Shown: positions 1 through 10,867 of the stretch, one piece after another | How the letters are laid out: each line of letters starts with the position of its first letter | Numbering within the stretch: the stretch's first letter is position 1 | Source of the DNA: Liquidambar formosana | Taxonomy: Eukaryota; Streptophyta; Magnoliopsida; Saxifragales; Altingiaceae | DNA length: 64,000 nucleotides | Assembly: GCA_039720395.1 (NCBI GenBank) | Contig: CM077829.1 | Coordinates: forward strand, 23,143,955-23,207,954 | Direction of reading: 5' to 3' | Translations under genes and position numbers: made by a program | The notes under the pieces: model-generated | What the model was told of the DNA's origin: nothing | What the model saw: the letters and a program-made list of their open reading frames with translations, nothing else | Database searches by the model: none

Positions 1-3000
1 ACCCATTACCAAGGGCTATGTTGAAAAGGCCGGTTTTGGTCCATTCCTAGACTCTTTGTGGAATGACCAATGTGATAGGCAAGCTTTGCTAGCCTTGTCT
101 GAGCTATGGTGGGACACCACCAATACATTCCACTTTGGCTTTGGGGAGATGACACTAACCCCCAAGGACTTCACCATGATCACGGGCTTAAGCATTAAAG
201 GCAAAAGCTTGGAGTTCTATGAGGAGGCTCACACGGATGAGGATTATCTCCTAGCTTACCTTGGGATGGAGATCGAGGTAATCAAGAAAGCAGTGCGACG
301 CACTTGGCTTTTCAACAAGTTTGCTAAGCAAAGGGAGAGCGAGGTTCCAAGCCCCAATTGCATTACAAGGGCATTCCTTCTGTACATGATCTCATGCACA
401 TTCTTTGCTGGGACGGGCGACCTAGCCCCTTTGGGTCTTCTTGCAAGCATGGAAGATGTTGACAAGATTAGGAAATTCAACTGGGGAGGGGCTGTTCTGG
501 CCACCATGTATCGCACTATGTGTGACATGTCACGTGGTGTGACTAAGGACTTCGGCGGGATGCCCTTTGTTTGGGAGGTAATGCTACTTCCCTTTTATTT
601 CTTTTTTTCATTTTTCTTTTAGATTATCTTTTCTTTTTGACTCTTTTCTCAACTTTTGACAGGTTTGGTGCTATGAGTACCTCAACCTATGTCGCCCATC
701 CTTTGCTGAGGAAACCATTGAATGGCCTACCCTCAAGAATTACTCTCCTAGTTATGTGTCCATCCGGGCGGCGAATCGTCATGATTACGCCTTTGCTAGA
801 GCTCACCTAGCAAACCTTACTGCTGATATGGTGAAATTCTTTCCCCATTCTTTTCCTTTTCTTTTTTTGCTCTCAATTTCTCATTTTGGATTTTTGAACA
901 GATTGAGTGGAATCCCTGGAAGATATGGGTACCAATGCTACCCAAGCGATGCAATCCTAGCTTGATGCTAACGGGCAAGAGGGTGCTCTTGGAAGGCCCT
1001 GTGGGTAGGTATTGGTAGCTAGGAGAGCGTGTCTTACGCCAAGTCATGGGTGATGTGAATGCCGCCATGGCTCCAATGCCTCCACCACTTAACATGAGGC
1101 ATGCTAACTTAATGGAGGGGGAGGAGTTGTGGGATGCCTTGAGAGGCTGGGATGCGGAGGAGTTCACTTCTCCTGACATTGCATATGACACTTTCTGTCT
1201 CCAATATCTGATGAGGCCCAAGGTGACAGGCTTCCTGTTGGGAATCGAACAAGAGGGAAAAATAGAAGTGCGGAATATAAAAATTTTTCCTACGATTCCC
1301 AATCCCATGAATCTAACTATGCATAACACAAAATCAAACCCTAACTACAAAGAGGGTTAGAACACTTATAGAATTTTTGTCTTCTCCTTTTTGCTCCAAG
1401 CTTTGATTCCAGACAGCGGTGAATGAGCAGCCCAAGTGTGCTGCCTCCAACGGTATCCACACCTAGCTAGAGCTTCAAGTCCTTTCTTTCTTCTTCCTTG
1501 TTGTTGCTAGAGGTGGAGAAGAGAGAGAGAGAGAAGAGAGCCTCCAAGGGGCTGGACGGCTAGGGTTATTGTGCAAGCCTCTTATGCCATGTCACACATA
1601 AGTGTGACTTATATAGGCAGCCCACTAAAGGGGGCTGGCCATGGGGAAGAAACCCTAATAGGGTTATGTGTAATTACACTTAATTGCACATTAACCCCTA
1701 TTATTTGTATCAAATACAAATAGGCCCATAAAGAACTATTCTTTATTCACTAAAACCCTTTCTCTCATAGACTTTAAAGCCCTTCTTGCATGATCAGTGT
1801 GTGACCCATTGGGTTCACATCATTAAGTAGTAGGAATAGCACAAGGTGTGCACAATGGAACTCTTTCCATTTAGGGTCTAATTGGAACTCCTTCCAATTC
1901 CCTAATTGATTATAACTCACTTATATCAATTAGGGCTTCTACTAACCATGAGTAACACCTAGCATATGGCTCATGGTGTGGTCCTTAATGAGGTGAATAG
2001 TCATTTACAAAGAACCCTTCTGTTATAGTTTATAGGTTACAATTGCATCCTTCCTTCAACACAATGTCTCTAATTGAACTAATAGGACATGGAAGTCTGT
2101 CAAGTCCCTAGTTTAATTACTTTATACTCATTCATAGATATCAACTCATTGATGAACTCATGAAACTCTTTTCATATTCATCCTACCATGGCCATGGATT
2201 TAATGAGTTATATTATAAATGCTATATGAGACATTCTCTCTCTTTTTCCTGAGAGTGATGGATCCCTTGTTGATCACTCACATGCCTTCATACACATAGC
2301 AGTAGGGCCAATGAACACCTTTGCAAACCCCTGAATAGGATTTGCACTTAGTGTTATCAAACTTCTAAAGCTACATGCATAAGACAACTATGGTGTCTCA
2401 GGTCTAAGGATTACTTGTACCACTATAACAATGAGAAACTGATTGACAAGCAGGATAAAACTCCATTCAGTTGATCTCATATCTTTGGTCACATTCAGTG
2501 TACCTATTCTAGTAATAGGCACCCACTTGTTGGTTGTAGTGTCTCCACACAAATAGCTTGAGACTAGCTATCCTCCTATAGAGTCAACCTAACAAGTGCT
2601 AGTCCTATGGTTCATTATTGTCCATCATAGTGAACCTTCAACTAGGAATGCTTTAGGAGTTTAGTACAGAGATATATCTATAGTCTCAAAATTACAACTC
2701 TTTGTAATTCCATATTCTCAACTCTAACTCCATGGACATATTATGTAAATATAAATTATGCATATAAACATAATAGAATAAGCCCTTTTATTAAATCAAT
2801 AATAAATGTGACATACATAAATGAAATCAAATGATTGTTCCTAATCCCTAAACAATCATCTCTATGATTGGCTCTAGGGCATAATCCTAACACTTCCCTC
2901 CTCAGGGGGTAAGTCTTTAACATTCTCCTAGCCTTTTCTTTTGATAGAGACTCTATTTAATGGGTGAACACTTGCAGGGTCGACGAGCACGAGGGCATAG

Positions 3001-3582
3001 CTCGACAGTGGGCTCAGGAGTGGTTCCTGGCTCTGAGGATGATGAGATGGAGGGGGATAGGTCACTACCCTTGCCTCAGCCGAATTGGTTCATTGATTTG
3101 TGCAGTGGGTCAGACTTTGTCAAGACCGCCATCACTCATCCTGCATTTGATGAATCCCCCAGGATCGACCCAAATCGAGAACAGGTGAGTTCTCTTTATG
3201 GGTATTTCTTTCTTTCTTTGAACATTACCTTCAATTTACCCTTATTGATTATCCTAGGTGCCTGCAACGTATGCCCAAGAGTTTATTGACCTGAGTGAGG
3301 GTTTGAGGCGTGACCTTGTGAGGATGAGCTTAGCCAAATCCATGGCGGAAGCTCGTTTGGATGTCATGGTAAGTGTTCCACCTTCTCAAAGTTCTCATAT
3401 GTGGTTTTCAACCAACTCTATTCTCATACTTAGCCTATTTGCAATGGATTTTGTGTATGCAGCCACCACCAGCAATGCGCCCTCCTAGAGCACCTCGTGG
3501 GGGTCGTGACGGAGTTGGGTCCGAGCCGCAAAAGAAGCTCTGGGAACCGCTGAGTTCACTTACTTTCTTGTTGGGTTTGTAG
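1..3582 (+). pseudogene. Plant mobile domain (PMD) gene of element A, broken
   Basis: PMD proteins are a plant family shared by transposons and host genes of the MAIN/MAIL type. Their biochemical activity is poorly known. Exons by homology to the intact copy in B: exon 2 up to 577 (start outside the window), exon 3 663-830, exon 4 902-2908 (interrupted), exon 5 2978-3184, exon 6 3258-3368, exon 7 3463-3582. All visible junctions are GT-AG and phase 0. The PMD signature WWDTTNTFHFGFGEM lies in exon 2. There are two lesions: an in-frame TAG at 1016-1018, and a solo copia LTR inserted in exon 4. Removing the LTR and one target duplication leaves 345 bases, exactly the exon length in B. The C terminus differs from B and lacks its SSRKRR run. 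Confidence 0.9.
1236..2892 (-). mobile_element. Solo LTR of the Ty1/copia family, inserted in the PMD exon
   Basis: 1657 bp beginning TGTTGGGAATC and ending ATCCTAACA. It is the reverse complement of the LTRs at 34788-36445 and 42822-44479, to which it is nearly identical. It is flanked by a perfect 5-bp duplication CTTCC (1231-1235 and 2893-2897). No internal sequence is present, so the element was reduced by LTR-LTR recombination. It disrupts exon 4 of the PMD gene of element A and was inserted after that gene had its present structure. Confidence 0.95.
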
Positions 3583-4012
3583 AAACAATGAGACAATGGC
3601 TATCTTTTTGCATTTTATGCTTGTGTTTTGTACTTGCCACCTAAAACCAACTCTCTTATCCCTTAGTATGGATACTTGTTGTGCTTGTTTGAATCTATCA
3701 TGATGATGTTATGGTGCCTTTCTCTTGAAAATTTGAGTCAATGTGAGTTCATAGGAGTGAAAATGGCCTAAAAAGGCCACCCGAACGCGAAAATAGGCAA
3801 AACCGGGCGAAACAAGGCAAAACAAGGCGGAGGTCTCGGGTGACCATCTGGCCCCGGACGGTTACCCGAGGTTGACGCGCTTTTTTGCGATTTTTCAGGA
3901 ATTTTGCGATTTTGACGGTTCTACTCCCTTTAGGACTCGAATTTGTGACCATTTTCCTATAAAAACACATGAGGGGAGTCTTCTAACTCACCTATTTTCA
4001 TTGACAATAATT
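3583..4012 (+). promoter_or_regulatory. Promoter region of the DUF7745-type gene in element A
   Basis: Spacer between the PMD gene and the DUF7745-type gene. It holds a shortened form of the family palindrome at 3835-3870, with outer arms CTCGGGTGACCATC and GACGGTTACCCGAG but no central part. A TATA box, CTATAAAAA, lies at 3958-3966, about 50 bp before the start codon. B and C have the same layout with the full 80-bp palindrome. Confidence 0.7.
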
Positions 4013-5299
4013 ATGGAAGCCTTGGATGGGTTCTTAAGAGGGTTTTTGGCAGTCATGGCTGCCAAAGACAAAACTGAGTTTAAGCGCTTCGGCTTGGAAC
4101 CATTGCTCTCCATAAGGCACATGAAGCTCGAGACGACCCTTCTCACTGCTGCTACATACTTCTGGGATCCTCAAATCCATGTCTTTCGATTTAATTATGA
4201 AGAATTATGCCCAACCATGGAGGAATTCTGTGCTTTATTTGGAGTTTCGCCCGCAGGGCCATTCATTCTTCCTACACCTCGCTCGGATTACCTTGCTTCC
4301 TTCTCGGATTTTCTTGGCATTCCTCAAAGGGACGCAACGCTCTTCGTCAAGGATCATATGGTGGACTTAATGAAGTTAGCAACCTCATTCTTGGCTCATG
4401 ATAGCGAAGGTACTCTGACTTTCACCCTTCAAATTCAGCGTGCACTCGCTTTTTGCTTAATTGGTCGCTTTCTCATATCCACCGGCACTCTTCAAGCCCC
4501 TGTTCAAATATGTGAGTTGATTACCCCTCTTCTCAAGCGACATAACATTATTCCCTTGGTATTAGCTGAAACCTTGAATGGTTTAGATAAAATTCATGGC
4601 AACCCCAAAGTGCCTTTAGAAGGTAGCCCCTTTTTACTACAAATGTGGCTACCCGAGCACTTGAATTTTCTTTCTCCCACCACTATCACTCCATACAAGC
4701 CTCAGCACTTCTGTCTGCGCCGAGTTGAACTCCCAGGGCCATTCTCTTTAAGAGATTGGTTGGGTTATTTCCAAACGCTGTCATGGCGGAACATCAAATG
4801 GTACGTCTTTACATGGGGGTGTAAAGAGCAGGTACTTTTTCGAACCTCGGGGTGTGCTTTTGTCAAACTCATAGGACTGAGGTCGACTTCCTTCTATTGG
4901 GCCTCGAGAATTCTTCGCCAGATGGGCGCCATGCAAACCATACTGTCCTTAACAGGACCTTGTTGCTCTGTGGAACCTGTCGGTCCTACCATAATCAAGT
5001 GGGCGAGGACTCGCTGGCCTACAGACCTGAAATTGACTCGGATTACCAACACTGAAGGACCTTTCGAGATGAGTAGAGAATACAAGCAATGGTTGAAGGA
5101 TGACTTGGGCGAAAGGGAGACTTCTCGTCGAGAAAGAAATTATGACCTTATCAAGGACACGAGACTTGGACTTTGCAGAGAAGACATTCTTGAAGCAGTG
5201 GAAGCATCCCACGACCACAACTTGCGAAAGAAAAGAAGACTTGATAGAGAGAGACAGAAGACAAACAAAATGACTCTGAAGAAACTCAAGAGGACTTAA
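4013..5299 (+). CDS. DUF7745-type protein of element A, intact, 428 aa
   Basis: The function is unknown. The protein resembles a plant family often listed as DUF7745, which is related to the plant mobile domain and common in retrotransposons. The open frame begins at 3872, but I chose the ATG at 4013 because the reading frame of B also begins with MEALD and both then have 428 codons. Visible features are TYFWDP near residue 48, the segment FNYEELCPTMEEF near 60-72, a hydrophobic block LAFCLIGRFLISTG near 145-157, a Trp-rich stretch near 249-270, and a basic, probably coiled C terminus (RKKRRLDRERQK). It is convergent with the pol of its own element. It is uninterrupted, although the pol next to it carries several stops. 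Expression is plausible because the TATA box and shortened palindrome are in place. Confidence 0.85.
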   Translation: MEALDGFLRGFLAVMAAKDKTEFKRFGLEPLLSIRHMKLETTLLTAATYFWDPQIHVFRFNYEELCPTMEEFCALFGVSPAGPFILPTPRSDYLASFSDFLGIPQRDATLFVKDHMVDLMKLATSFLAHDSEGTLTFTLQIQRALAFCLIGRFLISTGTLQAPVQICELITPLLKRHNIIPLVLAETLNGLDKIHGNPKVPLEGSPFLLQMWLPEHLNFLSPTTITPYKPQHFCLRRVELPGPFSLRDWLGYFQTLSWRNIKWYVFTWGCKEQVLFRTSGCAFVKLIGLRSTSFYWASRILRQMGAMQTILSLTGPCCSVEPVGPTIIKWARTRWPTDLKLTRITNTEGPFEMSREYKQWLKDDLGERETSRRERNYDLIKDTRLGLCREDILEAVEASHDHNLRKKRRLDRERQKTNKMTLKKLKRT

Positions 5300-5649
5300 A
5301 GACTCAAAGAATAGAATATCTATGGCATGTCGATAGTTCTTTTTACTTAACATCAATAAATTGTTATGTCAAACAATTAGTTTCAAATGAATTGCCAATA
5401 ATAATCTACTTTCGAGATTTTTTGATTGTGTTGATTGGACCGCACCCAATGTAACTTTATGGGCTGCCTACGTATCCCCGTTTTCTTTTTCTTTTCTTTT
5501 TTCTCTTTTTTTCTTTTTTCTCTCTTTTTTTCTTTTTTTCTCCTTTTTTTTTTTTTTTTTTTCTTTCTTTTGGGGAATCAGGTCCTACGTAGTTCTCTTG
5601 CCTTAACTTTTGCCTAGGCCGCCCTTACAAGTTTTCAACCTAGCAGGCC
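5300..5649. other. Convergent 3' spacer with pyrimidine tract (element A)
   Basis: Between the end of the DUF7745-type gene and the end of integrase. A nearly pure T/C tract fills 5481-5571. It is bordered by a conserved GCCTACGTATC on the left and CCTACGTAGTTC on the right. B and C have the same borders with tracts of different length. It probably holds the 3' ends of both converging transcripts. No gene is seen. Confidence 0.7.
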
Positions 5650-8017
5650 TCATACATAATACTTCTTTAATTGATCCAAATTAGTAAGACGAGCGAACTC
5701 AATCCCATCTAAATCCATAAGTCGAACAGCCCCTGCTGGCAATATCTCTTTGATGATGTACGGTCCACCCCAACTTGGTTTGAACTTTCCTCGTGGATCG
5801 AAAATTGGAGCTCGGATCTCTTTCAACACTAAATCCCCTTTCTTCAAGCCTCTGTCTTTGACATGTTTGTTGAACGCCCTTATGACTCTTCTCTGGTACC
5901 CTTGCACATGGTAGAGAGCTCTCAATCGCCTTTCATCTAGCAATGCCAACTCATCATAATGACTTTTGATCCAGTCCACCTCTGCCAGCTGACTTTCCAC
6001 AGCAACCCTTAACGAAGGAACTTCTAATTCCATTGGCAGAACTAGCCTCCATCCCATACACTAGCGCATACGGTGTAGCCCCTGTTGACGATCTGACTGA
6101 CGTTCTGTACCCCTATAATGCCAATGGTAGTTTCTCATGCCAATCAGTGTACGTGTCAGCCATTTTCTGTAATATCTTCTTGATGTTTTTGTTGGTGGCT
6201 TCCACTGCGCCGTTTGTCTGTGGACGATACGGGGATGACAAGTGATGAACGATCTTGTACTTCTGCAAGAGTTCTTTGGTCTCCTTCTGGAAATGCTGAC
6301 CGTTATCTGAAATGACCTCATGCGGTACCCCATATCGGTAGATAATGTTGAGCTGTATGAACTGCGCCACCTTTTTAGCATTCAAAACTTTGAAGGAAGT
6401 TGCTTCCACCCACTTGGTAAAGTAATCGATGGCTACCAAAATGTATTCATGACCATTGGATGCCTTTGGCTTAATCTGTCCGATGATATCTATTCCCCAC
6501 ACTACGAACGGCCATGGAGTTGACATGCTTGTTAAGGGCATGGAGGGCAAGTGTTGTCCGTTGGCGAAGAGCTGACACTTGTGGCACTTCTTGACGTGGG
6601 CATAGCAATCCCTTTCCATTGTAGACCAGTAATACCCTAGTCTCATGATCTTTTTAGCCAACATGTATCCATTCATATGCGGAGCTCCCACTCCTTCATG
6701 GATTTCTTCGATGAGTTTCCTGGCTTCTTCCTCCGTGACACACAGCAAGTGGATTCCGTCGTAAGACCTCCGATATAGTTTTCTTCCACATACCACATAA
6801 TGGCTTGCCAATCTCCTTAGTGTTCACCTATCCACACGAGATGCTCCCTCGGGATATTCTCTTTCTTCGATGAGCCTTCTTATGTCATAAAACCAAGGAT
6901 GGTTATCTGCTATCTCCCCTTCTCGGATGGAACAGCAATAAACGGGTTTCTCTCTGCATTCGATCACGAGTGGTTTCACGCTTCCTCCTTCTGGTATCTC
7001 CACCATTGAAGCTAGAGTCGCTAAGGCATCAGTAAATTGATTCTTGTTTCTCGACAGATAATTGAACTCGATCTCCGTGAACTCTTTAGTCAGTGCTTCC
7101 AAATAGGCATGATAGGGCAACAGCTTCTCATCGCGAGTTTTCCACTCCCCTTTTATCTGACAGATGATCAATGCTGAATCTCCGAACACCTCTAGTTCTT
7201 TTATCCCCAATTCTAACGCAGCTTCCAATGCTAGGATGCAGGCCTCATACTCTGCTATGTTGTTGGTGGCTTCGAACCCCAATTTGACTGCTAAAGGCGT
7301 GAAGGCTTCCTCAGGCGAGACTAGTAGCACTCCTATGCCATAACCTCTTCTGTTTGCAGCTCCATCGAAGTAGACTTTCCAAACCTTCTTCTTGATTTCT
7401 AGGATATCTTCGTCGGGGAACTCATCATTGAATTGGGTTGATGATGACACAGGGCAGCTTGCCAAATGGTCTGCAATGACACTTCCTTTGACGGACTTCT
7501 GCGCCAGGTACTTTATGTCGAATTCATTGAGAAGAAGTGACCAACGAGCGGTCCTGTATGATAGGACTGGTTTTTCTAGCAAATACTTCAAAGGATCCAA
7601 TCGACTTATCAACAGGACTTCGAAAGACATCATGTAATGACGGAGTTTCTAGGTAGCCCATACCAATGCTACGCAAGCCTTTTCTAGCGCATTGTACTTT
7701 ACTTCATAATCTTTCATTTTCTTGCTCAAGTAGTAGATGGCATTTTCCTTTTTCGACCCTTCAAGGTACTGAGCTAACATGGCTCCCGTCGCGGTTTCAG
7801 TAACCATTAAATATAACAGTAATGGTTCACCTTGCCGCGGGGGAACCAAGATTGGGGGGTTGCTCAGATACCTTTTAATAGTCTCAAAGGCTTCTTGGCA
7901 ATCCTCATTCCATTCCTTGGAAACGCCCTTCTTAAGTAGCTTGAAAATTGGTTCGCATACCATGGTCAGATTGGCGATAAAACGACTTATGTATTGAACT
8001 CTCCCCAGAAAACCCTG
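5650..8017 (-). pseudogene. pol of element A: RT end, two RNase H regions, integrase; broken
   Basis: Read on the minus strand from 8017 down. The order is the end of reverse transcriptase with the connection, a first RNase H region, a second RNase H with VYFDGAA and later Asp/Glu positions, then integrase. Integrase shows an HHCC finger ending CHKC, catalytic Asp in GIDIIG, Asp in ISDNG and Glu in NGAVEATNK, and a C-terminal WGGPY module. Two RNase H regions point to the Tat lineage of Ty3/gypsy. Lesions are in-frame stops near 7648 (Gln to stop), near 6823 and near 6115 (Trp to stop), plus a frameshift near 6055. The 5' part of pol and all of gag are missing because element B starts at 8018. 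It is not functional as it stands. Confidence 0.9.
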
Positions 8018-10734
8018 TGTGAACCCCGAAAATTGGGCCCACAAGGGTTGGAAAGACAATGGGTTTGAAAAAAGAAAAGGAAAGGAGTCGCCACCTTATT
8101 TTTTAAAGGAAACAAGGAAAACCCTAAAAACCATTTTGTTTTAAGAAAACAATTTTGAATGACTCCATAAAAAAGGAAAGGCAAAAACCAATCTTTTGGA
8201 AACCAAAGCAATCGGGGATTCGGAGGCTAAGTTATGACATGGGAAGGTTCTAGGCAAAGCCTATAGGCACCCATGTCACCCTTTCGGTCTCTCAGTTCAT
8301 TTGGGCTAAATCAAAATCTTTTCCATACAAAAATCAGCAAGTATATCATCACAAGAACTGCATGCATATCATATATTTCATTCATCCATCCATGCATAAT
8401 AAGCAAACAAAAACAGAAAATAAAGAAAAAGAAAACAAAACAAAAAGAAAACCTAGGATGCTTGGATCCTAGAACGGACTTGAGCCTCACGAAGAGCGCC
8501 TACGTACCATGCAGCGAAATACATGGATCAAAGTCCACGTAGTTTGATTAGAAATAGGGTTAAGACTTAATACAAACCTATGGTTAAAACCCTAGGTTTC
8601 CTTATTTGATCAAAAGAGTTGAATTTGATAGAAAGTTTGATTTTAGAAAGAACTCCACAAAATGGAAACTTTAATAAAAACCAGAATTTTATGGGTTAAG
8701 GAAACCTCTAATTAAACCATAGGATCATATTAAAAATTAACCCTAGATAGGGAGAAGAGAAAGGATAAGGAAGAGAGGTGAATTGGAGCACCTTCATACC
8801 CACTTACCTGAGCGCAATAGCTCCAAGCATTAGCCATTTCAGACATGAGCAGCCCTATTTACCATAGGATAAATACCACACCTATTTGCACCCTTACACG
8901 TGCTCAAAACCATGCAAAAACAATGATATGCAAATCTGGACAGAATAGTATTATGGCCTAACATCATCTACTAAGCATGCTAGTAGCAAAAACAGCAAAC
9001 AATAATAAGTCCTAACATATTCCTAAAACCATATTATGCATAAAAACCCTAGAATATACTAACATGCATGCAAAAAACATCATATTTACTCTATATGCAA
9101 GACATATACAGCAAACACAAAGAAAAACCAATAAAAAAGTCTACTTTTTCATGCTATATGAAAACTAACATAAAACAATGACTCTAAAACCCTAAACTCA
9201 CAAATATGCTTAAAAACACACCAAATAAACTCTAAACATGCTAAAATAAAACTAAACAGAAACTAAATCATGCATATTAACTAACTAAAGCAATATAACA
9301 TAACAAGAAACCTAACTCTAGCATGCAATATCACTATCCTAGAACAAGGACAACGGAAACACAAGAATCATGACTATGCCTAGAAACATATAGAACAGCC
9401 CTAAAGCATGCTAAACAGTAGATAAACAATAGATATTCCATGTATATTAACTAGCTAGAGTGTTAATACATGATAAAAAAGCTACCTTTAACATGCAATA
9501 GGCCTATCCTATATGAAAACCTAGTTTAAGCTTGAATAGAGAAGGAGAATACCTTAGGAAGGGCCTTCCTTGCTGCTGTATGAACTCCCTCTTGCTCTTA
9601 TGGATGACTTGAATCAATGTTCTCCAAGGCTACAGCAAGAACTCCAACTCTCCTTCAAGTCCCTCTCTCTTATTCTCTCTCTAACTCTAAGGTTTTTAGG
9701 CATAAAGTGGCTCCTCTTGTGCTGAAGCATAGGGGGGTATTTATAGAGTTTCATTAGGATTAACCAATGGCTGGGATTAAAACCCTAAAAATTAATCCAA
9801 GGGCTATTAGAGACCCCCTTGGGGCTTAAGTAACTCAGAAGTTACCAAAAAATAGAAGGAAACTCGTCCAAAATAGCCCAAATACGTCAAAATAGGCAAG
9901 AGTCCGCTTCAGCAAGGAGTTAGAGTGAAAATAGGAAAGTGGTCTCGGGTGACCACCAGGGCCTGGGCGGCTAGCCACCTGGGCCCAGGCGGCTAGCTGC
10001 CCGGGGCTGGGTGGTCACCCGAGCCCACTTCGGATTTTTGCCTATTTTTGACTCCTAATGTTTCTAGAAGTGTTTCAGGGGCCAACTGAACTCTGATTTT
10101 GATGAAACAAAAGCCAAAACGACCGTGTTTCGATGAGGAATATGTTTTTAAACATTTTAGGGTGAAAACCACTAACCATGGGGGCATGGTTAGGTTTGAA
10201 CAAGGTGGTTCACCACTATGCTCTACCTTTGCTAAGCATAGGCATGCACATAGGATCAAACCAAACACTTTCCATATCAAAATTGAACTTCATAAAACAC
10301 TTTTGGGAGTAAAATGATGACTAATGAAAGTCAATTTGAAAAGATTTGGTTGGTAATTGTGAGTTAATTAGAGCTAACCCAAAGAAGGGTCAATTAACCA
10401 ATCTTGAACTACATCGAGCCATTTTAATCCCAAGCCATTGATTTATCAAATTGACACTAGAAATACCTCTTATGCATTCATATGAACTCCAATTGACAAT
10501 TTGGAGATCATTTCAAGGTCAAATGAAAAGTTTGGGGCTTAAAAGACAATTATGCCCCTTAAGTCACAAAAGCTCTTATTATCCCTCACGATCAACTCCA
10601 ATTTGAACCAAAATTCATACCTATTGTCCTTGTGACTCTAGAAACCTAATGCAAGTGACTAGACTCAAAAACAAAACAAAAACATGCATGAAATGATGAG
10701 CCCTAGTCAGGTGGTGCAAAAATGGGGTGTGACA
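8018..10734 (-). repeat. 3' LTR of element B (2717 bp)
   Basis: On the plus strand it begins TGTGAACCCC and ends GGGGTGTGACA, so in element orientation it runs TG...CA. It matches the interrupted LTR at 32337-44751 and the inverted solo LTR at 58208-60924, which is also 2717 bp. It contains the minus-strand TATA box at 9738-9745 and the 80-bp palindrome at 9944-10023. No coding sequence is seen in it. Confidence 0.95.
9738..10023 (-). promoter_or_regulatory. LTR promoter: TATA box and 80-bp palindrome
   Basis: Minus-strand TATAAATA at 9738-9745, with a GC-rich palindrome at 9944-10023 about 200 bp upstream of it. The outer arms, CTCGGGTGACCACC and GGTGGTCACCCGAG, are perfect 14-bp complements. 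The inside is built from near copies of GGCGGCTAGCCGCC around the centre CCTGGGCCCAGG. The same palindrome stands before both antisense genes. Confidence 0.75.
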
Positions 10735-10776
10735 GAAGCCCCTCATTGGCGAACAAGTTACACTTGTGAACCAATG
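10735..10776 (-). other. Probable polypurine tract and adjacent hairpin
   Basis: Directly next to the 3' LTR, the minus strand reads GAGGGGCTTC before the LTR's TGTCACACC, as expected for a polypurine primer of plus-strand synthesis. At 10744-10776 follows a hairpin with arms CATTGG/CCAATG and inner arms ACAAGT/ACTTGT. Confidence 0.6.
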
Positions 10777-10867
10777 ATAAAGAACAACCCATTTTTGCCA
10801 AAAAGCTTGGAGAAATCACACACTGATACCAAACAATGATAGGAGGTTGAAAACCTGAGACTGAGAT

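Larger units (their letters stand above)
1..8017 (-). mobile_element. Element A: Ty3/gypsy (Tat/Ogre-like) retrotransposon, 3' half only
   Basis: In element (minus) orientation this holds the last part of reverse transcriptase, two RNase H regions, integrase, a pyrimidine-rich spacer, then two genes on the opposite strand (DUF7745-type and PMD). The same order is seen in B and C, which shows these are parts of one element design. The gag side is cut off at 8017, where the LTR of element B begins inside reverse transcriptase. The 3' LTR lies before the window. The Tat/Ogre assignment rests on two RNase H regions and on the Arg-type primer site seen in B and C. Confidence 0.85.

Noticed and set aside
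5435..5617. Phe-rich and Lys-rich reading frames across the pyrimidine tracts
   Set aside because: Low-complexity translation of T/C runs, different in each copy.
6033..7637. Plus-strand reading frames opposite pol
   Set aside because: Shadows of the integrase and RNase H frames, not conserved between A, B and C.
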